Position numbers and translations under genes: made by a program. Positions 13,184 through 20,654 of a DNA stretch of 26,772 bases are shown here, in pieces. Position 1 is the stretch's first letter; each line of letters opens with the position of its first letter. The notes under the pieces are model-generated. The model was not told where the DNA came from and searched no databases. It saw only the letters and a list, made by a program, of their open reading frames with translations. Origin of the DNA: DASWHR01 sp036398095 (GTDB taxonomy: Bacteria; Actinomycetota; AC-67); the NCBI GenBank assembly GCA_036398095.1, contig DASWHR010000038.1, forward strand, positions 1-26,772, in the 5' to 3' direction.

Positions 13184-14575
13184 ATGGCTAAGACGTTGTT
13201 CGACAAGATCTGGGACGCGCATCTGGTTCGCGACGACCTGATCTACATCGATCTGCATTTGGTCCACGAGGTGACGTCCCCGCAAGCGTTCGACGGGCTG
13301 CGCCTGACCGGCCGGCGCGTGCGCCGGCCCGGCCGCACCATCGCCACGGCGGACCACAACGTGCCGACCGACGGCACGCCGCGCGCGTCGCTGATCGCCG
13401 ATCCGCTCTCGCGCGTGCAGGTCGAGACGCTCGAGCGCAACTGCGCCGAGTTCGGCATCCCGGTCTATTCCCTGGGCAGCGATCGCCGCGGCATCGTGCA
13501 CGTCATCGGTCCCGAGTTGGGGTTGACGCAGCCCGGCCTGACGATTGTGTGCGGCGATTCGCACACCTCGACGCACGGCGCGTTCGGTGCGCTGGCGTTC
13601 GGAATCGGAACCAGCGAAGTCGAGCATGTGCTGGCGACTCAGACGCTGGTGCAGCGGCGGCCGAAGACGATGCGGATCCTCTACGACGGCGCGCTCGGGT
13701 TCGGCGTCACGGCGAAAGACCTGATCCTGGCGACGATCGGACGACTCGGCACCGCCGGCTGCACCGGATACGTCGTGGAGTACGCGGGCGCGCCGATCGA
13801 GGCAATGTCGATGGAGAACCGCATGACGGTCTGCAACATGACCATCGAAGGCGGCGGTCGCGCCGGCATGGTCGCGCCGGACGACACGACCTTCGCCTAC
13901 CTAACCGGCCGCGAGGCGGCGCCGGCGGGTAGCGAGTGGGAGGACGCGCTGGGCTATTGGCGGGCACTGCCGACCGAGGACGGCGCGACGTTCGATCGCG
14001 AGGAACGCATCGACGCGAGTGTCTTGTCGCCGATGGTCACCTGGGGAACGACGCCCGGCATGGTCGCCGGCGTCGGCGAGGCGGTTCCGGATCCCGCCGG
14101 GTTGGACTCCCCCGCCGACCGCGACGCCGCCGAGCGCGCCCTCGCGTACATGGGGCTGCGGCCGGGCACGCCCTTCACGCAGATTTCGCTCGATCGGGTC
14201 TTTATCGGCTCGTGCACGAACTCGCGGATCGAAGACCTTCGCGCGGCCGCACGGATCGTCGACGGCCGCCGCGTCGCGCCGACCGTGCGCGCGATGGTCG
14301 TTCCCGGCAGCGTCGCGGTGAAGACGCAAGCCGAGGCGGAAGGGCTCGATCGAATCTTCGCGAGCGCCGGCTTCGAGTGGCGCGACGCCGGCTGCTCGAT
14401 GTGCCTGGGCATGAATCCCGACACGCTCTCCCCGCAGGAGCGTTGCGCATCCACGTCCAACCGCAACTTCGAAGGACGCCAGGGTGCCGGCGGCCGGACG
14501 CATCTGGTTTCGCCCGAGATGGCAGCCGCTGCCGCGATCGAGGGACGCTTCGTCGACATCAGGGAGTGGAGCTAA
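13184..14575 (+). CDS. leuC: 3-isopropylmalate dehydratase large subunit
   Basis: With LeuD forms the [4Fe-4S] isomerase that turns 2-isopropylmalate into 3-isopropylmalate, and citramalate into 3-methylmalate in the citramalate route. The 463-aa protein has the cluster cysteines in SCTNSR (Cys344) and CSMC (Cys404, Cys407), plus ADHNVPT (56-62), CGDSHTSTHGAFGA (123-136) and SNRNFEGRQG (425-434), all aconitase-superfamily signatures. GGAGGG lies nine bases before ATG 13184. It is 19 bp after the regulator and overlaps leuD by one base as TAATG. The length is normal for bacterial LeuC. Confidence 0.97.
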   Translation: MAKTLFDKIWDAHLVRDDLIYIDLHLVHEVTSPQAFDGLRLTGRRVRRPGRTIATADHNVPTDGTPRASLIADPLSRVQVETLERNCAEFGIPVYSLGSDRRGIVHVIGPELGLTQPGLTIVCGDSHTSTHGAFGALAFGIGTSEVEHVLATQTLVQRRPKTMRILYDGALGFGVTAKDLILATIGRLGTAGCTGYVVEYAGAPIEAMSMENRMTVCNMTIEGGGRAGMVAPDDTTFAYLTGREAAPAGSEWEDALGYWRALPTEDGATFDREERIDASVLSPMVTWGTTPGMVAGVGEAVPDPAGLDSPADRDAAERALAYMGLRPGTPFTQISLDRVFIGSCTNSRIEDLRAAARIVDGRRVAPTVRAMVVPGSVAVKTQAEAEGLDRIFASAGFEWRDAGCSMCLGMNPDTLSPQERCASTSNRNFEGRQGAGGRTHLVSPEMAAAAAIEGRFVDIREWS

Positions 14576-15135
14576 TGGAGCCGGTCACGACGATCAGCGG
14601 CCGCGTCACGGTCTTGGACCGCGCCGACGTGGACACCGACCAGATCATCCCGAAGCAGTTCCTCAAGCGCATCGAACGCACCGGCTTCGGCGAGTTCCTG
14701 TTCTACGACTGGATCCGCTCGGGCGAGATCGCGCTCGAGCCGAACCCGATCCTGGCGGCCGGGCGCAACTTCGGGTGCGGATCCAGCCGCGAGCACGCGG
14801 TGTGGGCCATCCGGCAGTTCGGCTTCGCCGCGGTCGTCGCTCCCTCGTTTAGCGACATCTTCTCATCCAACGCGACCAAGAACGGCTTGCTGCCGGTCGC
14901 GTTGCCGGACGAGGACGTGCACGCGCTTATGCAGTCCGGCGAAGCGACGATCGACCTTGCCGCGCAGACCGTCCGGTTCGCGGGACGGGTGGCGTCCTTC
15001 GACATCGACACCGAAGTCAAGCGCCGGCTCTTGGAAGGGCTTGACGACATCGCGATCACGCTGACGCACGCTGCGGACATCGATATCTTCGAACGGCGCG
15101 CGACGCATCCGTCGCCGTCCACCGCGGGCCTGTAG
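14575..15135 (+). CDS. leuD: 3-isopropylmalate dehydratase small subunit
   Basis: Swivelling-domain partner of LeuC. The 186-aa protein has VDTDQIIPKQFLKRIERTGFGEFLF (20-44), where the substrate-specifying loop of LeuD lies, and the FGCGSSREHAVWAI signature (64-77). AVVAPSFSDIFSSNATKNGLLPV is also standard. ATG 14575 overlaps the leuC stop by one base, with GGAG inside the leuC end as ribosome site; the longer open frame upstream is only leuC read in another frame. The LeuD-typical rather than aconitase-typical loop supports the leucine (and citramalate) role. Confidence 0.96.
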   Translation: MEPVTTISGRVTVLDRADVDTDQIIPKQFLKRIERTGFGEFLFYDWIRSGEIALEPNPILAAGRNFGCGSSREHAVWAIRQFGFAAVVAPSFSDIFSSNATKNGLLPVALPDEDVHALMQSGEATIDLAAQTVRFAGRVASFDIDTEVKRRLLEGLDDIAITLTHAADIDIFERRATHPSPSTAGL

Positions 15136-15147
15136 CGAACGGCTCGA

Positions 15148-15153
15148 TACACT
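15148..15153 (+). promoter_or_regulatory. Candidate -10 of the VOC-family gene (leaderless)
   Basis: TACACT ends seven bases before GTG 15161, in the 25-bp gap after leuD. The gap holds no Shine-Dalgarno. No clear -35 is visible inside the leuD end, so read-through from leuD may matter as well. Confidence 0.4.
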
Positions 15154-15160
15154 GGACGGC

Positions 15161-15952
15161 GTGATGGCGCCGCTCGTGTCTCGGATCGATCATGTCGTGG
15201 TTCCGGTCGCGGACCCGGCAGACCTGTTCGCGATGCTGACGCAGCGCCTGGGGCTTCCGCCGCTCTGGCCGGTCGTGGATCTGGGACCGTTTAAAAGCGC
15301 CGGAGTCGCGGCGGGGAACTGCTGGATCGAGATCGTCGCCGACGCCGAGTCGCTGACCCCGCTCTACGCGGCGACGCTGCCGGCCGTCTTCCGCGGAATC
15401 GCGTTCGCCTCGCCGATGCCGTGCGCGCAGGCCGGCGCCGCGCTCGATCGGGCGGGGATCCCCCGCGACGAGGTGCGCGCATTCTCGGGGCGCCGGCCGG
15501 ACGGGACCGACGGGCCGCTCGTCGCCACGCTTCCGGTCACCGGCTTGGTGGCCGATGCCGGCATCGGCTACCTGTGCGAGATGGCACACCCGGTCGACCC
15601 AGAACGCCTCGCCGCGCGGACGGCGAGGTCGGCGACCGGGCCCGCCGCCGTTGGGATCCGAGCCGTCGCCGAGATCCAGATCGGGGTACGCGACGTGCGG
15701 GCCGCGCGTGAATCGTGGACGCGGCTCGCGGAACCCGGCGACGACGGCGCCTGGCGGTTCGGCGCCGGTCCGGGGGTGCGGTTGAAGGAATCCCCGATCG
15801 ACGGCATCTCTGGAATCGTCGCACGCGTGGATTCGCTCGAGCGCGCGACCGGTGCGTTGCGGGATCGCGGACTCCTCGGCCCGATGCGCGCATCGGGCGT
15901 GGGAGTCAACCACGCGGCCGCGCACGGGCTGGACATCTGGCTGATCGAGTAA
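15161..15952 (+). CDS. VOC-superfamily (glyoxalase-like) two-module protein
   Basis: A 263-aa protein made of two beta-alpha-beta-beta-beta modules. The first starts RIDHVVVPVADPADLFAMLTQRLGLPP, with His11 at the metal-ligand position, and includes GNCWIEIV, with Glu at the second ligand position. The second (about 165-262) starts IRAVAEIQIGVRDVRAARESWTRL. Such tandem VOC proteins include dioxygenases, epimerases and glyoxalase-like lyases; nothing here fixes the reaction. Two starts are possible, GTG 15161 or the adjacent ATG 15164; the -10 at 15148-15153 would place the 5' end at GTG. It follows leuD closely and may be cotranscribed, but no chemical link to leucine synthesis is evident. Confidence 0.75.
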   Translation: MMAPLVSRIDHVVVPVADPADLFAMLTQRLGLPPLWPVVDLGPFKSAGVAAGNCWIEIVADAESLTPLYAATLPAVFRGIAFASPMPCAQAGAALDRAGIPRDEVRAFSGRRPDGTDGPLVATLPVTGLVADAGIGYLCEMAHPVDPERLAARTARSATGPAAVGIRAVAEIQIGVRDVRAARESWTRLAEPGDDGAWRFGAGPGVRLKESPIDGISGIVARVDSLERATGALRDRGLLGPMRASGVGVNHAAAHGLDIWLIE

Positions 15953-15955
15953 GGG

Positions 15956-15991
15956 GGCGAGGCCGGCTCCCCGTCGAAGACCGGCCTCGCC
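15956..15991. terminator. Strong hairpin between convergent VOC and SnoaL-like genes
   Basis: GGCGAGGCCGG (15956-15966) and CCGGCCTCGCC (15981-15991) form a perfect 11-bp GC-rich stem with a 14-nt loop, starting four bases after the VOC stop. T-runs are short (TGATTT after the stem), so it may act with other factors, but the position between convergent genes fits a shared terminator. Confidence 0.7.
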
Positions 15992-16011
15992 TGATTTCCG
16001 TCGACTGATCC

Positions 16012-16401
16012 CTAAGCCCAGAACTCGTCTGCTGCGTACTGATCCTGCGACGTGAGCCAGGCTTCGGTGACCTTTCCGTTCTTGATATGGAAGATGCCGA
16101 CTCCGGGGTTGTGGAGCCTGCGTCCCTCCCGCTCGGCTCGCGCCGTCGTCAGGGCGATCGCGTGAGCGTCGCCGGCGACGATATCGTGAACCTCGTTGGC
16201 GAACGTTCCGCCAGATCGCTGCACGATCTCGGCAAAGAACCCGAATACCTCATCGAGGCCCTTATAGGAGCCCGACAGCGCGCTCTTGCCGGCCACGTGC
16301 CAAACGACATCGGGAGCAAACATCGCCCGGAGCGTTTCCAGATCCCCCTTTCCGAAGGCGTCGTATCCCTTCCGGAGAAGTATCTCGTTCGGGTGCGCCA
16401 T
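16012..16401 (-). CDS. SnoaL-like / NTF2-fold protein
   Basis: A 129-aa single-domain protein of the SnoaL-like (ketosteroid-isomerase/NTF2) fold: N-terminal helices NEILLRKGYDAFGKGDLETLRAMFAPDVVWHVAG, the conserved GSYKGLDEVFGFFAEIV segment, and C-terminal strands GVGIFHIKNGKVTEAWLTSQDQYAADEFW. Members include polyketide cyclases, isomerases and many uncharacterised small proteins; no catalytic set identifies a substrate here. The open frame extends far upstream, but ATG 16401 has an ideal AAAGGAGG ribosome site and marks the start of the fold; upstream sequence is antisense to the GGDEF-EAL gene. The gene is transcribed alone, from a promoter overlapped by an 18-bp palindrome. Confidence 0.82.
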   Translation of the reverse strand: MAHPNEILLRKGYDAFGKGDLETLRAMFAPDVVWHVAGKSALSGSYKGLDEVFGFFAEIVQRSGGTFANEVHDIVAGDAHAIALTTARAEREGRRLHNPGVGIFHIKNGKVTEAWLTSQDQYAADEFWA

Positions 16402-16443
16402 CCGGCCTCCTTTCCCGTCCCTTTCGGGACCGGATCCGCATCG

Positions 16444-16472
16444 ACCGTACCCCGATTCCCAGGTGTGGCCAA
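16444..16472 (-). promoter_or_regulatory. Promoter of the SnoaL-like gene
   Basis: On the minus strand TTGGCC (16472-16467) and TACGGT (16449-16444) are 17 bp apart, giving a start near 16437 and a leader of about 36 nt with the AAAGGAGG site. The upstream edge of the -35 touches the palindrome at 16472-16489. Confidence 0.5.
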
Positions 16473-16489
16473 TGGCCCGATCGGGCCAT
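16472..16489. repeat. Perfect 18-bp palindrome, candidate operator
   Basis: ATGGCCCGATCGGGCCAT is identical on both strands with no spacer. It abuts the -35 of the SnoaL-like gene and lies 95 bp before the GGDEF-EAL start, in the 183-bp divergent gap. It is too far from either coding end to be a terminator and has no T-run. A dimeric regulator site is the simplest reading. The remainder of 16490-16584 shows no ORF; a TTGACG at 16503-16508 lacks a matching -10. Confidence 0.55.
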
Positions 16490-16584
16490 GCCGCGACCCC
16501 ATTTGACGGTGCCACATCGCAATCTGAGAAATTCTTTAGATCGACAAGCCGTAGCCCGGGCCGGCGAATGCCGATGCAAGCATT

Positions 16585-18981
16585 GTGAAGCAGCGGAGCC
16601 GAAGAACCGACGGGCTCGAGGCGTTGCCCGGCCCCGCCATTCGCTTCGTCGTCGTCGTGATCTCGGCCGGATTGCTGGGCTTGCTGGTCGCGGCGACCGG
16701 CGTCGCGTCGGACGGGGTAGGGCCGCTCGGCGTCTTCCTGCTGCTCACCGCGCTGCTCGCGGCGGCCGAACTCAAACCGTTCGAATTCCAGGCCGGCCGC
16801 GAACGAGGCAGCTTCTTTCTGTCGACCGTCTTCACGTTCGCGATCCTGCTGGTGTGCGGCACGCCCGCCGCCGTCGTCGCGCAGGCATTCGGCGCCGTCG
16901 TCGGTTTGATCCGGCGACGCCCCGCGCCCTGGAAAGCCGCGTTCAATGTCGCGCAATACACGCTCTCGGCCGGAGCGGCGGGGTTCGTCGTCGAAATCCT
17001 CGGCGGGCACTCGCAGCTTCCGGGTTTGTTCGCCTCGCGGCAGATTCCCGCGCTCGCAGGAGCCGCGCTGGCGTATTTCCTCGTCAACAACCTGCTCGTC
17101 GACACGGCGATGGCGCTTGCGCAGCGACGCCGGCCGGGCCGGCGGGAGCTTCAGCTCGGACTAGACGGGCTCGTCACCCTTTCCATGGCCTCGATCACGC
17201 CGATGCTGTTGATCGTGATGGAACGCAACCCGGCGCTGGTCGTGCTCTTCCTTGTGCCGATGGCGGCCCTCTTCAGCGGCGCCCGCGCGACGCTCGCGCG
17301 CGACGAAGTCGAGGCGCGGTTCAGCGCGCTGGTTCAAAACGCCACCGACCTGACGTGGATCGTCCGGCCGGAGGGAACAATCCTCTATCAAAGCCCATCC
17401 GCGTCGTCGGCGATCGGACGCGACGGCATCGGCACCGATGCGGGGGCCGGTGCCGGCACCGGCGGCGAGCGGCTCCCCGACCTGGTCCATCCGGCCGACC
17501 AGGACGCGGTCGCGGCAACCATCAAAGAGATGCTCTTGATGCCCGAACGGCCACGAACGAGCGAGTTCCGGATCCTGCACGACGGCAGCGTGCGCCACTA
17601 CGAGGCGAGCTGGACCAACCAGATCCATCAGACCGGCGTCGGCGGCATCGTCATCAACGCCCGCGACATTACCGAGCGCAAGGGACTCGAGACGCAGCTG
17701 GCGCACGAGGCGTTCCACGATCCGCTGACCGGGCTCGCGAACCGCGCCTTGCTGCGCGACCGGACCACGCACGCGCTTCGACGCGCCTCCCGCACCAGGC
17801 GTCCCGCGGCGCTCATCTTCATGGACCTGGACGAGTTCAAAGCCGCGAACGATTCGCTCGGTCACGCTGCCGGCGACCGGCTGCTGGCCGTGGTAGGCCG
17901 CCGCCTTCGCAGCATGCTGCGCGACGGCGACACGATCGCCCGGCTGGGAGGCGACGAGTTCGCCGTCCTGCTGGACGACGCCAGCCGGACTCAAGCGATG
18001 CGCGTCGCCGAATCCTTGCGGGCGGCGCTCGTGCCGGGCATCGAATTCGAGGGGCGCGAACTGTTCGTCACGGCCAGCATCGGCGTGGCCGTCGCCGACA
18101 CGTTCGACGAGTCCCCCGACAATCTGATCCGCAATGCCGACGTGGCGATGTACGTCGCGAAGGCGCTCGGCAAGAATCGCATCGAGCTGTTCGAGGACAG
18201 CATGCTCGAGCGAACGATCGAGCGACTCGATCTGGGATCCGACCTCGCGCACGCCGTCGAACGGGAGGAGCTGTTCCTGGAGTACCAGCCGATTCTGGAT
18301 CTGCGATCGGGGCGGGTCGTGGGGGCGGAAGCGCTCGTTCGGTGGAATCACCCGAAGCGCGGACGGCTGGACCCGGGCAGCTTCATCGACGTCGCCGAAC
18401 GCACCGGCCGGATCCTTGACCTGGGACGCTGGGTGGTTCGCAACGCCTGCCGCGAGGCGGCGAGCTGGCCGAAGGACACGACCGTCTCGATCAACGTCTC
18501 CGCCCGGCAGATGCACGACCCGGGATTGGTGGACGAAGTCCGCGCCGCGCTGCAGACAACCGGGCTGGCGCCGGAGCGGCTGATCCTTGAGATCACCGAA
18601 AGCGTCGCCATGGGCGAGGGCGAAGAGATCACGGCCCGGATGCGCGCGCTCAAGGATCTCGGCGTGCTGATCGCGATCGACGACTTCGGAACCGGGTACT
18701 CGTCGCTGGCATCGCTGCAGCGCATGCCCGTGGACGTCCTCAAGATCGACCGGTCCTTCGTCGAGGACTTGGCCTCCCGGCCCGAGCGGCAGGTGCTGGT
18801 TGGATTGATCCTGGAGATGGCCCGCGCGCTCAACCTGAAGGCGGTCGCGGAAGGGATCGAAACGCCGGCCCAGCGGGCGCTGCTGTTCGAGCTGGACTGC
18901 CAGTTCGGTCAGGGTTTCCTGTTCGCCAAGCCGGTACCGGCTGCGATCCTGCTCGACCTGCCGGAAGCCATGCCGGCCTGA
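16585..18981 (+). CDS. Membrane-bound GGDEF-EAL cyclic-di-GMP protein with PAS domain
   Basis: A 798-aa predicted cyclic-di-GMP turnover enzyme. Residues about 17-235 are an integral membrane sensor of seven or eight helices (MASE-like), then a PAS domain (about 245-365, ending NARDITERKGLE), GGDEF domain (about 370-540) and EAL domain (about 550-790). GGDEF is intact (RLGGDEFAVLL, 455-459) and the inhibitory I-site RDGD (446-449) sits five residues before it, so a feedback-limited diguanylate cyclase is expected. The EAL domain keeps EAL (582-584), LEITES, DDFGTGYSSL, LKIDRSFV and AEGIET, so phosphodiesterase activity is also plausible. Start GTG 16585 begins just before the first helix; no clear ribosome site is visible. 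It stands alone and converges on leuA with a 14-bp gap. Which activity dominates cannot be told from sequence. Confidence 0.92.
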   Translation: MKQRSRRTDGLEALPGPAIRFVVVVISAGLLGLLVAATGVASDGVGPLGVFLLLTALLAAAELKPFEFQAGRERGSFFLSTVFTFAILLVCGTPAAVVAQAFGAVVGLIRRRPAPWKAAFNVAQYTLSAGAAGFVVEILGGHSQLPGLFASRQIPALAGAALAYFLVNNLLVDTAMALAQRRRPGRRELQLGLDGLVTLSMASITPMLLIVMERNPALVVLFLVPMAALFSGARATLARDEVEARFSALVQNATDLTWIVRPEGTILYQSPSASSAIGRDGIGTDAGAGAGTGGERLPDLVHPADQDAVAATIKEMLLMPERPRTSEFRILHDGSVRHYEASWTNQIHQTGVGGIVINARDITERKGLETQLAHEAFHDPLTGLANRALLRDRTTHALRRASRTRRPAALIFMDLDEFKAANDSLGHAAGDRLLAVVGRRLRSMLRDGDTIARLGGDEFAVLLDDASRTQAMRVAESLRAALVPGIEFEGRELFVTASIGVAVADTFDESPDNLIRNADVAMYVAKALGKNRIELFEDSMLERTIERLDLGSDLAHAVEREELFLEYQPILDLRSGRVVGAEALVRWNHPKRGRLDPGSFIDVAERTGRILDLGRWVVRNACREAASWPKDTTVSINVSARQMHDPGLVDEVRAALQTTGLAPERLILEITESVAMGEGEEITARMRALKDLGVLIAIDDFGTGYSSLASLQRMPVDVLKIDRSFVEDLASRPERQVLVGLILEMARALNLKAVAEGIETPAQRALLFELDCQFGQGFLFAKPVPAAILLDLPEAMPA

Positions 18982-18995
18982 CCGGCGAATCGAGC

Positions 18996-20534
18996 CTACG
19001 GCGTCGGTTCGACCGGGGCGGTCCGGTGGCCGCGACGGGCAGCGCGGTTGAGCGCATTCAGAAATGCGCGCGCGCTGGCCTCGACGATGTCGGTGGCAAG
19101 GCCGCGGCCGGAATAGCGTTCGCCGTCGATCTCGAGTTGCACGCTGACGTCGCCGAGCGCCTCGGCGCCTTCGGTAACGGCCGCGATGTGGAACGATTGC
19201 AGCGTCGCCGCGACGCCGGTGGCCCGCATGACGGCGCCGAAGACCGCGTCCACCATGCCGTCACCCATCGCCGATTCTTGCATGCTTTGGCCGTCGCGTG
19301 CGATCCGCACGGTCGCGGTGGGCGCCAGATGCGTGCCCCCGGCAACCTGCAGGCTCTCCAGGCGGTAGATCTCGTCGACGGTCTGGATCTCGTCGACGAC
19401 GATCGCTTCCAGGTCCTTGTCGGTGATCTGGATCTTGCGATCGACCAACTCCTTGAAGCGCGTGAACGCGCGGTCCAGCTCGCCCTTGCCGAGCTGGAAT
19501 CCCATCTCGTCGAGCTGCTTGGAGAACGCGTGCCGGCCCGAGTGCTTGCCGAGCACGATCTTGCCGCCTTCGACGCCCACGTCTTCGGCTTTGATGATTT
19601 CGTAGGTGAGCCGGTCCTGCAGAACGCCGTGCTGATGGATGCCGGACTCGTGCGCAAAGGCGTTCTCGCCGACGATCGCCTTGTTGCGCTGCACCGAGTA
19701 CCCGGTCAGTAGCGACACCAACCGCGAGGTGCGTGCGATCTCGCGCGTGTTGATGCCGGTCTCGGCCCCCAGCAGGTCGCGCCGCGTCTGGATGGCCATC
19801 ACGACCTCTTCCAGCGAGCAGTTTCCGGCGCGTTCGCCGATGCCGTTGACGGCGACCTCCACCTGGCGCGCGCCGGCGCGCACGGCCTCGAGCGAGTTCG
19901 ACACGGCCAGGCCGAGATCGTTGTGACAGTGCACGCTCAGAACCACATCGGCCAGGCGCGGGACCGCCTTGTAGCACTCACGGAGCATCTCGCCGAAGTC
20001 GTACGGGATCGCGTAGCCGACCGTGTCGGGAATGTTGACCGTCGTCGCGCCGGCCTCGATGACGGCTGCGACGATGCGGAACAGGAAGTCCGCGTCGGTG
20101 CGCGTCGCGTCCTGAGGACTGAACTCGACATCGGCGGTGTAGCCCTTTGCGCGCGTTACGCCGGCCACGGCCTGGGCGACGATCTCGTCCTCGGTCGCGT
20201 TCAGCATGTACTTGCGGTGGATGTCGCTGGTGGACAGGAAGACGTGGATGCGCGGCTTGTCGTTGGGGCTGATGGCCTCCCACGCGCGGTCGATGTCTTC
20301 GTCCACGCAGCGAGCCAGCGCCGCGATCGTCGGACCTTTGATCGCGCCGGCAATCGCGCGGACGCTTTCGAAGTCACCGACCGAGGTGCGCGGAAAGCCG
20401 GCTTCGATAATGTCGACATTCAGCCGCGCAAGCTGCTCGGCGATCTCGAGCTTCTCCTTGACGTTGAGGTTGATGCCGGGCGACTGTTCGCCGTCCCGCA
20501 GCGTGGTGTCGAAGATCCGTACTCGATCGCTCAT
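18996..20534 (-). CDS. leuA: 2-isopropylmalate synthase
   Basis: First committed enzyme of leucine synthesis: acetyl-CoA plus 2-oxoisovalerate to 2-isopropylmalate. The 512-aa protein begins RIFDTTLRDGEQSPGINL (Arg13, Asp14), has the metal site HCHNDLGLA (His202, His204), NGIGERAGNCSLEE (Asn238) and HESGIHQHG, and a C-terminal leucine-binding regulatory domain (about 390-505), so feedback inhibition by leucine is expected. It is the roughly 510-residue form, not the longer actinobacterial LeuA of M. tuberculosis. ATG 20534 is preferred to the in-frame ATG 20558 because GAGGA lies just before it and the family N-terminus starts there. It is separated from leuBCD but controlled by its own promoter and leucine attenuator (20565-20683). 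Confidence 0.96.
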   Translation of the reverse strand: MSDRVRIFDTTLRDGEQSPGINLNVKEKLEIAEQLARLNVDIIEAGFPRTSVGDFESVRAIAGAIKGPTIAALARCVDEDIDRAWEAISPNDKPRIHVFLSTSDIHRKYMLNATEDEIVAQAVAGVTRAKGYTADVEFSPQDATRTDADFLFRIVAAVIEAGATTVNIPDTVGYAIPYDFGEMLRECYKAVPRLADVVLSVHCHNDLGLAVSNSLEAVRAGARQVEVAVNGIGERAGNCSLEEVVMAIQTRRDLLGAETGINTREIARTSRLVSLLTGYSVQRNKAIVGENAFAHESGIHQHGVLQDRLTYEIIKAEDVGVEGGKIVLGKHSGRHAFSKQLDEMGFQLGKGELDRAFTRFKELVDRKIQITDKDLEAIVVDEIQTVDEIYRLESLQVAGGTHLAPTATVRIARDGQSMQESAMGDGMVDAVFGAVMRATGVAATLQSFHIAAVTEGAEALGDVSVQLEIDGERYSGRGLATDIVEASARAFLNALNRAARRGHRTAPVEPTP

Positions 20535-20564
20535 CTCGTCCTCGCCTTCCGGTCCCATTCAACG

Positions 20565-20590
20565 AAAAAACCCTCCGCGGATGCGAAGGG
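20565..20590 (-). terminator. leuA attenuator: Rho-independent terminator
   Basis: On the minus strand CCCTTCGC (20590-20583), loop ATCC, GCGGAGGG (20578-20571), then six Ts (20570-20565). The 8-bp stem has a single G-T pair. It lies 30 nt after the stop of the leucine leader peptide and 30 nt before the leuA ATG, so it must interrupt the leuA transcript rather than end serA. Its 5' arm and loop are shared with the antiterminator. Confidence 0.85.
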
Positions 20591-20612
20591 CCGGCGCACG
20601 CGCATATCCGCG
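20576..20612 (-). promoter_or_regulatory. leuA attenuator: antiterminator pairing
   Basis: CGCGG (20612-20608) pairs with CCGCG (20580-20576), and ATGCG (20605-20601) with CGCAT (20585-20581), ten pairs interrupted only by a 2-nt bulge (AT, 20607-20606). The 3' half takes bases from both arms and the loop of the terminator, so the two structures exclude each other. A ribosome stalled on the Leu codons would free the 5' half for this pairing. Confidence 0.75.
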
Positions 20613-20619
20613 TACGCCG
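20592..20619 (-). promoter_or_regulatory. leuA attenuator: pause (anti-antiterminator) hairpin
   Basis: CGGCGTACGC (20619-20610) pairs with GCGTGCGCCG (20601-20592) in a 10-bp stem with one G-T pair and an 8-nt loop. It starts one base after the leader-peptide stop codon and sequesters the 5' half of the antiterminator, so when translation finishes freely the terminator forms. Confidence 0.75.
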
Positions 20620-20646
20620 TCAAAGAAGAAGCAGGCTGCCGTTCAT
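20620..20646 (-). CDS. leuL: leu leader peptide (MNGSLLLL)
   Basis: Nine codons: ATG AAC GGC AGC CTG CTT CTT CTT TGA, giving Met-Asn-Gly-Ser-Leu-Leu-Leu-Leu. Four consecutive leucine codons right before the stop, three of them CTT (not the CTG or CTC that dominate neighbouring genes), are the control codons of a leucine attenuator: slow decoding when Leu-tRNA is scarce stalls the ribosome over the pause hairpin. The ORF is followed one base later by the pause hairpin and then by the antiterminator and terminator before leuA. There is no Shine-Dalgarno; a -10 element ends eight bases before the ATG, so the message is probably leaderless. Too short for ordinary gene finders. The regulatory role is inferred from sequence and structure. 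Confidence 0.85.
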   Translation of the reverse strand: MNGSLLLL

Positions 20647-20654
20647 CGGGCTCG

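Noticed and set aside
12184..13206. 340-aa minus-strand frame covering the regulator
   Set aside because: It would erase the XRE and cupin domains read on the plus strand and the divergent promoter region; shadow frame.
16503..16542. TTGACG with TAGATC as a promoter for the GGDEF-EAL gene
   Set aside because: The two hexamers are 28 bp apart and no -10 lies at 16-19 bp, so the pair is not a usable promoter.
16488..18419. 643-aa plus-strand frame in another phase of the GGDEF-EAL gene
   Set aside because: Arg-rich frame-shadow; the GGDEF, EAL and membrane helices are all in the frame of 16585-18981.
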